DNA of 64,000 bases from an uncultured Pelagibacteraceae bacterium (GTDB lineage Bacteria; Pseudomonadota; Alphaproteobacteria; Pelagibacterales; Pelagibacteraceae): the NCBI GenBank assembly GCA_902594865.1, contig CACJNV010000003.1, positions 1 through 64,000 of the forward strand. The letters run 5' to 3'. Both the position numbers and the translations under genes were made by a program. The notes below the pieces were generated by a model. That model was not told the DNA's origin. It worked only from the letters and a program-made list of their open reading frames with translations, and did no database searches. Of this stretch, positions 26,505-34,981 are shown piece by piece; the stretch's first letter is position 1, and each line of letters starts with the position of its first letter.

Positions 26505-27495
26505 TTATTTACTTATAATCTCAATAATAATTAATTTTCCAATAATTTATTTTTTTAATATTTTAGAAAAAAATATAAACCTTTTTGATAAGCCTGATAA
26601 AATTAGAAAATTTCAAAAAAAACCAATAGCATTGTATGGAGGTTTGATATTAATATATAATTTATTTATTTTTAATATATTTAATTTTACAAGTGACTTA
26701 AATTTATATTCAGAAATTTACTTTACGAATACTAGAGAGTACTTTTCTTTCTTTTTTGGATTATTTTTGTGTTTTATAATTGGATTATTAGATGATAAAT
26801 TCAATATTTCTGCAAATACTAAACTATTTTCAAACTCACTTGTCATTCTTATAATTTTAATAATAGATGAAAGTCTCATTATAAGAGAATTATCATTTTC
26901 ATTTTTAGATACTTCTATAGAACTTAAAAATTTTTCATTATTTTTTACTTTGTTATGTATTCTATTGTTTTTAAATGCGATTAATATGTTTGATGGTATC
27001 AATCTACAATGTTCAATCTATTGTTTAGTTGTATTTATAATTTTAATTTATAAAAACGTTTCTTTTAATTTAATCTCAGTATTTATTACCTCTTTGATTT
27101 TTTTTATTTATTTAAATTTAAAAAACAAAACTTTTCTTGGCGATAGTGGTGCTCAAATTCTTGGTTTTGTCATCTCCTATTTTTTTATTAAATCATATAA
27201 TTTAGAAACTGCATTTAAATGTGATGAAATATTTATCATAATGATGTTGCCTGGAATTGATATGTTTAGATTATTTGTAGAAAGACTTTCAAAAGGATTT
27301 AACCCTTTTAGAGCTGATAACAGGCATATTCATCACTTATTAATTAATAAAATTGGATATTTTAAAACTTTAATTCTGTTACAAGGCATTATTATTTCTC
27401 AGATTTATTTTTATAACTTATTTAATAGTCTAATTATAATTACACTTTTTATCACAATATATATTCTTTTAATATTTAGAATTTCAAAAAAATGA
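26497..27495 (+). CDS. WecA/MraY-type polyprenyl-phosphate sugar-1-phosphate transferase
   Basis: The 332-residue protein is strongly hydrophobic with about ten spans. It has the family landmarks 'GLLDDKF', 'NAINMFDGIN', 'FLGDSGAQILGF' and 'DNRHIHH'. Such enzymes start glycans by moving a HexNAc-1-phosphate from UDP-sugar to undecaprenyl phosphate at the inner membrane. Directly downstream and overlapping by 4 bases is a second, unrelated initiating transferase of the PglC class, so the island may start two glycans or use one enzyme for each of two substrates. Confidence 0.85.
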   Translation: MYNYLLIISIIINFPIIYFFNILEKNINLFDKPDKIRKFQKKPIALYGGLILIYNLFIFNIFNFTSDLNLYSEIYFTNTREYFSFFFGLFLCFIIGLLDDKFNISANTKLFSNSLVILIILIIDESLIIRELSFSFLDTSIELKNFSLFFTLLCILLFLNAINMFDGINLQCSIYCLVVFIILIYKNVSFNLISVFITSLIFFIYLNLKNKTFLGDSGAQILGFVISYFFIKSYNLETAFKCDEIFIIMMLPGIDMFRLFVERLSKGFNPFRADNRHIHHLLINKIGYFKTLILLQGIIISQIYFYNLFNSLIIITLFITIYILLIFRISKK

Positions 27496-28061
27496 TTTTT
27501 AAGAAAAGAGTTTTTGACATTTTACTTTCTTTAATTTTTTTAATTCTATTTATACCTTTTTTTTTATTAATTCCGATACTAATTAAATTAGATTCTAATG
27601 GTCCTGTATTTTTCAAATCTTTAAGAGTAGGTCAATTTGGTAAAAAATTTAATATGTTTAAATTCAGAACTATGTTTGTTGGAACTAAAATAGAGGAAAC
27701 AAAAAAAATTAAAAATGTAAATAAGAAAATTACGAAAATCGGCTTTTTTTTAAGAAAATCAAGCTTAGATGAATTACCTCAGTTCTATAATGTTTTGATT
27801 GGTCAGATGTCTATTGTGGGCCCTAGACCCGCATTAATAACTCAAAAATACATTGTTAAAAAAAGATCTCACTTTAATATCAATAACATAAAGCCTGGGA
27901 TTACAGGTTTGGCACAAATTAATGGAAGAGACTCAATTTCTGAGAAAAAAAAGATATATTTTGATAAGTTATATTATACACAATATAGTATTTTCTTAGA
28001 TATAAAAATTTTACTTAAAACTATAATTTTAGTTTTTTATAATAGGGATATTTCACATTGA
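27492..28061 (+). CDS. PglC-type initiating sugar-phosphate transferase
   Basis: The 189-residue monotopic phosphoglycosyltransferase has the N-terminal 'KRVFDILLSLIFLILFIPF' re-entrant helix. It continues with 'GPVFFKSLRVGQFGKKF', 'MFKFRTM', 'LRKSSLDELPQFYNV' and 'VGPRPA', all diagnostic of the bacterial sugar transferase family. It transfers a sugar-1-phosphate to undecaprenyl phosphate. With the following CapD/PglF-like dehydratase it resembles the pglC-pglF pair that makes and installs diNAcBac-like sugars, although no aminotransferase PglE is present nearby. Confidence 0.88.
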   Translation: MIFKKRVFDILLSLIFLILFIPFFLLIPILIKLDSNGPVFFKSLRVGQFGKKFNMFKFRTMFVGTKIEETKKIKNVNKKITKIGFFLRKSSLDELPQFYNVLIGQMSIVGPRPALITQKYIVKKRSHFNINNIKPGITGLAQINGRDSISEKKKIYFDKLYYTQYSIFLDIKILLKTIILVFYNRDISH

Positions 28062-29896
28062 TAAACTACAATATTTCAAATTTTAAGAAAAAATTAATAC
28101 TTATTATATTAGATTTTCTAGTAGTAATTTTTTCTGTTAGCTTAGCTTATACTTTAAGATTAGAACAATTTTATCCAATTTGGAAAATAGAAATTTCTGT
28201 CTACATAATTTTTTTTTTAATATTTTTTTTTATATTTTACATAAATAATGTTTATCAAATATTGATAAGATATTTTGATTATCATTCTATAAAAAATATT
28301 ATTAAATCAATAATTTATTTTCAAATAGTTTTAATTTTATTTAACTTTTTAGTTTACAAAAATATTTATTTCCCTCGATCAGTATCATTTATTGCTCCAA
28401 TCTTTATTGGAATATTTGTGATTTTAAGTAGAGTAATAATAAGTTTTTTTATTAACTCAAATAATATTAAAAATAATAATAAAAATAATATCCTTGTAAT
28501 TGGAATTAATGATCAGACTGTAAGTCTTTTTAATAATATAAGACAATCAACTGATTATGGAATTGTAAAATGTTTTTTAGACACAAGTGGTGAGTATAAA
28601 AAAAGAGAAATTAATGGTGTGAAAATTTATAAAATTAGAGATTTGTATAAAATAATCAAATTATTTAATATTAATGAAATAATTATTGGTACGAAAGGTT
28701 TTAAAAAAAAAGAAAGAGTGGATCTTTTTAAAAAATTACAAAACCAAAATATAAGAATAAAAGATTTAGCTAATATAAAAGAAGGTTATAAAAATTTAAT
28801 AAAAAAATCTCTTAAAATAAAACCTAATTTCTATGATATAATTGACAGGGAAAAAATTACAGTTGATAAAAAAGTCCTAACTAAAAAAATTAAAAACAAG
28901 AGTATACTGATAACAGGTGCAGGTGGTTCAATTGGTTCAGAGTTAACCAAAGAAATTGCAAAACACTCCCCTAAAGAAATATATGCTTTAGATAATTCAG
29001 AAATAAATTTATTTAATCTTTTATTAAGTTTGAATGAAAGTAAAATCAATAATATAGGTAAAATTATTCCAGTACTTGGTGATTGTGGAAATATTGAATT
29101 TTTAAATGCTAAGTTTAAGAACAAAAATTTAGATGAAGTCTTTCATGCAGCAGCTTACAAACATGTTTTTTTTGGAGAACAAAACCCACATTCAATGATT
29201 AAAAATAATATTTTTGGAACAAAAAATATCATCCAGTTTGCAATACAAAAAAAAATTAAAAATTTTACTTTTATTAGCTCTGATAAAGCGGTTAATCCAA
29301 AAAGTATTTTAGGTTTTTCAAAAAAATATGGAGAAAGATTAATAGAATACTACTACAAAAAAAATAAACTAGGAAATAGAACTAATTTTACAATTGTTAG
29401 GTTTGGAAATGTGATAGGTTCAAGCGGTTCAGTAATACCAATATTTATTAATCAAATATCAAAAGGTGAACCTTTAACAGTTACAAACAAGAAAGCTAAA
29501 AGGTATTTTATGTCTATATCAGAAGCAGTTAAATTAGTTATTTATTCATCATTTCTTAATAAAAAAGGTGTAAAGATTTATGCATTAGATATGGGCCAAC
29601 AAATTAATATTTATGAAATAGCAAAAAGAATAATTAGATTAAGTGGAAATACAGTTAAAAATAAAAAAAATATAAAAGGTGATGTTGAAATTAAAATTAT
29701 TGGTTTAAAAAAAGGGGAAAAAATTTCTGAGGAGATAGCACTAGGTCAAAATTTAAAATTCACATCCCACACTAGAATTTTACAATGTGATGAAAAAATT
29801 GAAATAAAAAACTTAGACAAAGATTTAATTATAATAAATAAATTTTTGGACAAAAAATCTTTATTAATAAAATATTTAAATGAGAAAAATAGTTAA
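28058..29896 (+). CDS. PglF/WbpM/CapD-type membrane UDP-sugar 4,6-dehydratase or epimerase
   Basis: The first 150 residues contain four to five membrane spans, then a first Rossmann-like domain ('ILVIGINDQTVSLF'). The catalytic SDR domain follows, with 'ILITGAGGSIGSELTKEI', 'VFHAAAYKHV', 'SSDKAVNPKS' and 'LGFSKKYGE'. This is the long WbpM/PglF architecture (612 residues) that makes UDP-4-keto-6-deoxy-HexNAc. The start is a TTG at 28058 overlapping the upstream TGA (TTGA), which leaves a normal short N-terminal tail. It precedes the HAD gene with a 17-base overlap. Confidence 0.85.
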   Translation: MINYNISNFKKKLILIILDFLVVIFSVSLAYTLRLEQFYPIWKIEISVYIIFFLIFFFIFYINNVYQILIRYFDYHSIKNIIKSIIYFQIVLILFNFLVYKNIYFPRSVSFIAPIFIGIFVILSRVIISFFINSNNIKNNNKNNILVIGINDQTVSLFNNIRQSTDYGIVKCFLDTSGEYKKREINGVKIYKIRDLYKIIKLFNINEIIIGTKGFKKKERVDLFKKLQNQNIRIKDLANIKEGYKNLIKKSLKIKPNFYDIIDREKITVDKKVLTKKIKNKSILITGAGGSIGSELTKEIAKHSPKEIYALDNSEINLFNLLLSLNESKINNIGKIIPVLGDCGNIEFLNAKFKNKNLDEVFHAAAYKHVFFGEQNPHSMIKNNIFGTKNIIQFAIQKKIKNFTFISSDKAVNPKSILGFSKKYGERLIEYYYKKNKLGNRTNFTIVRFGNVIGSSGSVIPIFINQISKGEPLTVTNKKAKRYFMSISEAVKLVIYSSFLNKKGVKIYALDMGQQINIYEIAKRIIRLSGNTVKNKKNIKGDVEIKIIGLKKGEKISEEIALGQNLKFTSHTRILQCDEKIEIKNLDKDLIIINKFLDKKSLLIKYLNEKNS

Positions 29897-30245
29897 TAAA
29901 AAAAAAATTATCTGTTTTGATTTAGATAATGTATTGTGTAAAACAAAAGGTAATGATTATAAAAAAAGTATTCCAATAAAAAAAAATATAAATACTGTAA
30001 ATACTTTATATAAAAAAGGTTATTACATTAAGATTTTTACTGCTAGATTTATGGGAAGAAATAATGACAATTATGTTAAAGCTAGAAAACAAGCCTCAAA
30101 AATAACAAAATCACAATTAGATAAATGGAAAGTTAATTATAATAAATTAATTTTTGGAAAACCAAGTTTTGATATTTATATCGATGATAAAAGTTTTTTT
30201 TATGATAAAAATTGGTCAATACAAATAAAAAAAAAATTATTATGA
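29880..30245 (+). CDS. Small HAD-superfamily hydrolase-like protein
   Basis: The 121-residue protein has a HAD motif I 'ICFDLDNVLC', a motif-II-like Thr in 'IFTARF' and an acidic motif IV 'IYIDDKSF'. It is a minimal HAD core without a cap. It resembles small HAD proteins in sugar loci near SIS isomerases. Position before an SIS isomerase and a kinase/nucleotidyltransferase suggests a sugar-bisphosphate phosphatase step comparable to GmhB, but there is no sequence match to GmhB itself. Confidence 0.68.
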   Translation: MRKIVNKKKIICFDLDNVLCKTKGNDYKKSIPIKKNINTVNTLYKKGYYIKIFTARFMGRNNDNYVKARKQASKITKSQLDKWKVNYNKLIFGKPSFDIYIDDKSFFYDKNWSIQIKKKLL

Positions 30246-30799
30246 AAAAATTGGAATTATTTTTAGATAGATATAATGATAATTATTTATTGAATTTGAG
30301 AATGAGTGATGAATTAAAAAAAAAAATAAATCAATTTTATAAATTAATTGTTGATGTTAAGAAAAAAAATAAAAAAATTATAATAGTTGGCAATGGTGGT
30401 AGTGCAGCAATAGCAAGTCATTTTAGTGTTGATATGACAAAAACAGGAAATGTAAGATGTGTTAATTTTAATGAGAGTGACCTATTGACATGTTTTTCAA
30501 ATGATTATGGATATGAGAATTGGGTTAAAGAAGCATTAAAATTTTACTCTGATAAAAAAGATTTAATTATTTTAATTTCTGCCAGTGGTAATTCTTTAAA
30601 TATAATTAATGCTGCAAAATTTGCAAAAAAAAATAAAAATAAAATAATTACATTAACTGGTTTCTATGGAAAAAATAAGTTAAGCAAATTAGGAAATTTA
30701 AATTTTATCGTTAATTCAAAATCATATAACTTAATAGAAAATATTCATCAGTATTGGCTTTTAATGATAGTTGATATACTCTCAAAATATAAAATTTAA
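30242..30799 (+). CDS. SIS-domain sugar-phosphate isomerase-like protein (GmhA paralogue with altered active site)
   Basis: I start it at the ATG at 30242, which overlaps the HAD stop as ATGA; an earlier in-frame ATG at 30212 is less likely. The SIS fold shows 'VGNGGSAAIASHFSVDM' (residues 49-65) and 'SASGNSLN'. Compared with GmhA at 4974, the catalytic Glu is replaced by Asp64, and the C-terminal QExH...H motif is replaced by E166/H169 with Leu at the catalytic-His position. It probably isomerises or binds a different sugar phosphate. It sits between a HAD and a kinase/nucleotidyltransferase. Confidence 0.75.
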   Translation: MKKLELFLDRYNDNYLLNLRMSDELKKKINQFYKLIVDVKKKNKKIIIVGNGGSAAIASHFSVDMTKTGNVRCVNFNESDLLTCFSNDYGYENWVKEALKFYSDKKDLIILISASGNSLNIINAAKFAKKNKNKIITLTGFYGKNKLSKLGNLNFIVNSKSYNLIENIHQYWLLMIVDILSKYKI

Positions 30800-30824
30800 G
30801 TTAATTTAAAATTAAATTTTTCAA

Positions 30825-32345
30825 ATGAACAAAAAAATATTAAAAGCAGAAAATCTCAAAAATTTAGTAATAAACTTAAAAAATAAAAATAAAAAAATAG
30901 TTCACTGTCATGGTGTCTTTGATGTGCTGCATATTGGTCATATAAATCATTTTAAAAGTACTAAAAAATTAGGTGATATTTTAATTGTTACAGTTACATC
31001 TGATAGGTTTGTTAATAAAGGTACAAATAGACCAATATTTAACCAAAATAAAAGAATGGATTTTCTTTCAGAATTAGAATGCGTTGATTTCGTTTGTTTA
31101 AGCGATCATCCTAGTTCTGTAAATTTAATAAAAATTATCAAACCAAATTTTTATGTAAAAGGCCAAGAATACAAAAAAACTAAAAATGATAGAACAGGTA
31201 AAATTAATATTGAAAAAAAATTTGTAGAAAAGTTTGGAGGTAAAATTGCATTCACAAATGAAGAAACTTTTAGTTCTAGCAACCTTATAAATACAAACTT
31301 TTCTTTTAATGAGGAACAATTAAAATTTTTAAAAAAGATTAAGCAAAAATATTCTCTAGATTTTATTTATGGTCTTTTTAATAAAATAAGTAAATTAAAA
31401 GTTTTAGTGATAGGAGAAACAATAATTGATCAATATAATTTCTGTGAGGCTTTGGGAAAATCTGGAAAAGAACCTTATTTGGCTCTAAAAGACATTCATT
31501 CTGAGGAATATCTTGGAGGTGCCGCCGCTATTGCAAATCATATTGCCGATTTTACAAAAAAAATAAAATTAATAAGTATGACTGGAGATGATAAAAAATA
31601 TGAAAAATTTATAAAAAAAAAATTGAATAAAAAAGTTCAAAGAGTTTTTTTTAGAAAAAGAAATAGTCCAACAATTTTAAAAAAACGTTTTATTGACAAT
31701 ATTACAAAAAATAAATTATTTGGAATTTATTCACTTAATGATGATATTTCCCCCACTAAAGATGATGTCAAAATTAGTAAATACATAGAAAAAAATATTC
31801 TAAAATATGACTTAATTTTAATTTCAGATTATGGTCATGGTTTTATATCAAATAAAACAGCAAAAAAAATTACATCAAAAAATAAATATATTGCTCTTAA
31901 TGCTCAAGTAAATGCCGCAAACATTGGTTATCATGATTTATTAAAATACAGAAATATTGATGCTGTTATTATAAATGAAACTGAACTTCGTCATGAAATG
32001 AGAAATAAAAATGATGAAACAAAAATTTTATCAGCTCAATTACAAAAAAAATTAAATACAAATGATTTATTAGTTACAAGAGGAAAATATGGTGCAATTT
32101 TATTAAATAAAATGAATAAAAATCTTATTGAATGTCCAGCTTTTGCAAAAAATGTAGTTGATAAAGTTGGTGCTGGAGATGCAATGCTTTCTATTATTTC
32201 TTTACTAATCAAAATTGGTGCTCCTAAAGATTTATCTTTATTACTAGGATCTTTTGCTGGATCAATATCTGTTGAAACAATAGGAAATAGTGTGTCAATT
32301 AATAAACAGAATTTTTTAAGACAAATAGAATTTTCTTTAAAATAA
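30825..32345 (+). CDS. Bifunctional nucleotidyltransferase-PfkB kinase, HldE-like with reversed domain order
   Basis: Residues 20-165 form a cytidylyltransferase-like domain with 'HGVFDVLHIGH' (HIGH at 36-39). Residues about 190-500 form a PfkB/ribokinase domain with 'IGETIIDQY', 'YLGGAAAIANHI' and the catalytic 'DKVGAGDAM' near 450. HldE has the same two activities (kinase then nucleotidyltransferase) in the opposite order. The enzyme may phosphorylate a sugar phosphate at C1 and couple it to a nucleotide. It follows the SIS and HAD genes and precedes the transketolase pair by 14 bases. Confidence 0.82.
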   Translation: MNKKILKAENLKNLVINLKNKNKKIVHCHGVFDVLHIGHINHFKSTKKLGDILIVTVTSDRFVNKGTNRPIFNQNKRMDFLSELECVDFVCLSDHPSSVNLIKIIKPNFYVKGQEYKKTKNDRTGKINIEKKFVEKFGGKIAFTNEETFSSSNLINTNFSFNEEQLKFLKKIKQKYSLDFIYGLFNKISKLKVLVIGETIIDQYNFCEALGKSGKEPYLALKDIHSEEYLGGAAAIANHIADFTKKIKLISMTGDDKKYEKFIKKKLNKKVQRVFFRKRNSPTILKKRFIDNITKNKLFGIYSLNDDISPTKDDVKISKYIEKNILKYDLILISDYGHGFISNKTAKKITSKNKYIALNAQVNAANIGYHDLLKYRNIDAVIINETELRHEMRNKNDETKILSAQLQKKLNTNDLLVTRGKYGAILLNKMNKNLIECPAFAKNVVDKVGAGDAMLSIISLLIKIGAPKDLSLLLGSFAGSISVETIGNSVSINKQNFLRQIEFSLK

Positions 32346-32359
32346 TAATATTTAAATTT

Positions 32360-33115
32360 ATGAAAAAAATTTTAGATTTAGAGAGAAAAGCACTAAATTT
32401 AAGACAAGAAACCTTAAAAGCTTTTATTGAAAAAAAGGAAGCCCATCTAGGTGGTGCTTTTTCAATGATTGAAATTTTACTTGCTGTAAATGAAGTTGCT
32501 TTAAAAAAAAATGATAAATTTTTACTAAGTAAAGCTCATGCATCTTTCCCTTTTTTAATTTATTTAAAAAGCAAAGGAATTAAAGTATCCTTAAAGACAC
32601 ATCTTGAATTAGATCCGAAAAAAGGCATACACTGTACTGCAGGCAGTCTGGGACATGGATTACCAATAGCCGTTGGCATGGCATTTGCAAAAAAATTAAA
32701 GAAAAATAAAGATAAGATTTATATTTTGATAAGTGACGGTGAATGTCAAGAAGGAACAACATGGGAATCTTTATTAATAGCATCAAAGCATAAATTGGAT
32801 AATTTAGTTTTGATAATTGATTACAATAAAATACAAGCTTTGACTAAATTAGAGGATGGTCTTCCATTAAAAAATTTGGCAGCAAAATTTAAATCATTTA
32901 ATTGGAATACTCTTAACATAAAAAACGGCCATTCTTTTACAATGATACTAAAAGCTTTAAATAAAAAAAAGGTCAAAGACAAACCTACTGTAATTATTGC
33001 TAATACTATTAAAGGGAAAGGTATAAAAGAATTTGAAAACGATCCTATTTGGCATGCAAGAAAACTTAATGAAAAAGAAATATTTGTAGCAAAAAAGAGA
33101 TTAAAAATAATATGA
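32360..33115 (+). CDS. Transketolase-like protein, N-terminal (diphosphate-binding) subunit
   Basis: The 251-residue protein matches the first domain of transketolase, which binds the diphosphate of thiamine diphosphate. It has 'AHLGGAFSM' (28-36), 'LSKAHAS', 'GSLGHGLPIAVGMA' (95-108) and the metal/ThDP site 'SDGECQEGTTWE' with Asn in 'DYNK'. It is slightly shorter than the usual 270-residue split subunit. It overlaps the C-terminal subunit gene by 4 bases (ATGA). A separate housekeeping tkt runs off the right end, so this copy is likely dedicated to making a glycan sugar. Confidence 0.83.
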   Translation: MKKILDLERKALNLRQETLKAFIEKKEAHLGGAFSMIEILLAVNEVALKKNDKFLLSKAHASFPFLIYLKSKGIKVSLKTHLELDPKKGIHCTAGSLGHGLPIAVGMAFAKKLKKNKDKIYILISDGECQEGTTWESLLIASKHKLDNLVLIIDYNKIQALTKLEDGLPLKNLAAKFKSFNWNTLNIKNGHSFTMILKALNKKKVKDKPTVIIANTIKGKGIKEFENDPIWHARKLNEKEIFVAKKRLKII

Positions 33116-33591
33116 GAAGAAAATTTGGAAAATTAATTAATAAACTAGCAAATAATGACAAAAAAATTGTGCTTATTGTTGGAGATATAGGGTATGGAAT
33201 ATTTGACGATTTTAGAAAAAATCATCCCAAGCGTTTTTTTAATATGGGTATTTGTGAACAGAGCATAATAGGATTGTCTGCAGGAATGGCTTTGGAAGGT
33301 TTAAAACCATGGGTTTATACTATAACACCTTTTTTAATTGAAAGACCTTTTGAACAAGTAAAACTAGACATTAATCAACAAAATGTAAATGTAAAATTAG
33401 TTGGTTATGCAGATTATCCAAATCAAGGACCCACTCATGCAGAATTGAATGCAAAAAAATTAATGAGCTTATTTAAAAATATAAAATCTTATTATCCAAA
33501 AGATAGTAAACAAACTGAGAAATTTGTTGTTAAAAGCTATAAAAATAATGGACCAAATTTCATAAGTCTGAAAAGTGATCCCAATATTTAG
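33112..33591 (+). CDS. Transketolase-like protein, pyrimidine-binding domain only
   Basis: The 159-residue protein holds the second transketolase domain with the catalytic Glu49 in 'MGICEQS', needed to activate thiamine diphosphate, and 'AGMALEGLKPWVYT'. The usual third domain (about 130 residues) is missing. The stop at 33591 is followed only 12 bases later by the end of a convergent gene, so there is no room for it. Either a natural two-domain enzyme or a 3' truncation by rearrangement is possible. The intact catalytic residue favours the first. Confidence 0.75.
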   Translation: MRRKFGKLINKLANNDKKIVLIVGDIGYGIFDDFRKNHPKRFFNMGICEQSIIGLSAGMALEGLKPWVYTITPFLIERPFEQVKLDINQQNVNVKLVGYADYPNQGPTHAELNAKKLMSLFKNIKSYYPKDSKQTEKFVVKSYKNNGPNFISLKSDPNI

Positions 33592-33603
33592 AAATCAACT
33601 ATT

Positions 33604-34923
33604 TTAATAAAATATTTTAAACTTATTGGAAAGTTTTAAACATAAATAAATCATAGATATTTGTTGAATAGCAACTAGGTGCTTTGCGGTAGCCCAAGCT
33701 ATTAAATGTGGAAATAAGGTGAATATTAAAAAAAATAAAAAATAAATATCCAATTTTCCATGTTCTAAAATTTTTTTACTTTTATACATTTTGTAAAGTT
33801 CCATAATTAATAATAAAATTGCTAAATTAAAAAAAATTTTATTTAAAAGATAACTGATCATGATTTTATTATTGTAAATACCTTTATCATCAGGAAATAA
33901 TGAGTCTTTGTAAATGTTAAAGAAAATAAATTTTATTTTTTCTGGAAAAGTTAAAAGATAACTAGTAATGTTATTTCTTAAATAATCTTTATTTTTTTTA
34001 TCATAATAATCAAATATTTCCCATTCACTTTTAAGATTTTGTGTTATGGAAACATCTTTAGGTATTAAATCCACAGATTTATATGGATAATAATCTAAAA
34101 ATTTATCATTTAAAATAACGTGATTTAAAGCTTCTGAATTTGAGGTGATTAGTTTTCCAGCAAAAGGGAATTTTCCTGTTTTTTCCAATCCAAATAATCC
34201 CCATAGCGAAATTGCAAAAATTAAACCATAAAATGGAATTATCTTAATGTGAATTTTCTTTTTTTCTAAAAATAAAATTAAAAATGGTAAAAATAATGAG
34301 AAAAAAAACATAGAAGATTTTGTATTATACAAGACAAAAATTATCAAAGATGAAAAAAAATATTTCTTATCACTGTCAAGGTTCAAAATTAAAAAAAGAC
34401 TTGGTAATAACAAAGCTAACAAATTATCTTCAAAAAAAATATTAAAACCTACATGAAGATTATAAGGATTGATTAAGAATAAAATTAATATTAATGCGAA
34501 AAGAATTACATTTTTATTATATTTTTTTAAAAAAAAAAAGAGAGAAAAAAATAGAATTGAATAAGTTATTAAATTTTTTGTAATAAAAATGAAATAAATG
34601 TTATTTGAAATCTTTGCGATATTAACTAGCAAAAAAGGAAGGAAGGGAGATTTAAAAAGATAATAGTCCACACCATTTCTATTTTGAAAAAAATCATTAT
34701 TATAATAAAAGTTATGTGCTAAGTTTCCAAAATCGAATTGTAATTTTTTGAAAATTATTTGAAAATTCTCATCAGCAATTCCATATTTGGAGATACTTAA
34801 ATAGCAATAAATTGATGAAAGGAGTATTATAGATATAATGAAAACAAAATAAAATGTGGAAAAATTGAATAGAGATAAATTTTTCAGTCTTTTTTTTTCT
34901 AAATTTTTAATTTTTAAAAACAT
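33604..34923 (-). CDS. GT-C-like membrane glycosyltransferase, uncharacterised
   Basis: The 439-residue protein has about ten membrane segments. A large first loop after TM1 contains 'YGIADENF', with the acidic pair typical of GT-C enzymes such as ArnT/PMT. Another soluble loop lies at residues 250-330. GT-C proteins use polyprenyl-phosphate sugars at the periplasmic face. A DPM1-like GT2, which would make such a donor, is divergently encoded from 34982, supporting this reading. No sequence-level family match is claimed. Confidence 0.55.
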   Translation of the reverse strand: MFLKIKNLEKKRLKNLSLFNFSTFYFVFIISIILLSSIYCYLSISKYGIADENFQIIFKKLQFDFGNLAHNFYYNNDFFQNRNGVDYYLFKSPFLPFLLVNIAKISNNIYFIFITKNLITYSILFFSLFFFLKKYNKNVILFALILILFLINPYNLHVGFNIFFEDNLLALLLPSLFLILNLDSDKKYFFSSLIIFVLYNTKSSMFFFSLFLPFLILFLEKKKIHIKIIPFYGLIFAISLWGLFGLEKTGKFPFAGKLITSNSEALNHVILNDKFLDYYPYKSVDLIPKDVSITQNLKSEWEIFDYYDKKNKDYLRNNITSYLLTFPEKIKFIFFNIYKDSLFPDDKGIYNNKIMISYLLNKIFFNLAILLLIMELYKMYKSKKILEHGKLDIYFLFFLIFTLFPHLIAWATAKHLVAIQQISMIYLCLKLSNKFKIFY

Positions 34924-34981
34924 TAAATAAAAAATAGTAAAAAATCTTCTTATATCAATATAAATATATTATTAACAACAA

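Noticed and set aside
33112..33591. The short transketolase subunit as a pseudogene
   Set aside because: The frame is intact, overlaps its partner as ATGA and keeps the catalytic Glu, so a functional short form is preferred.
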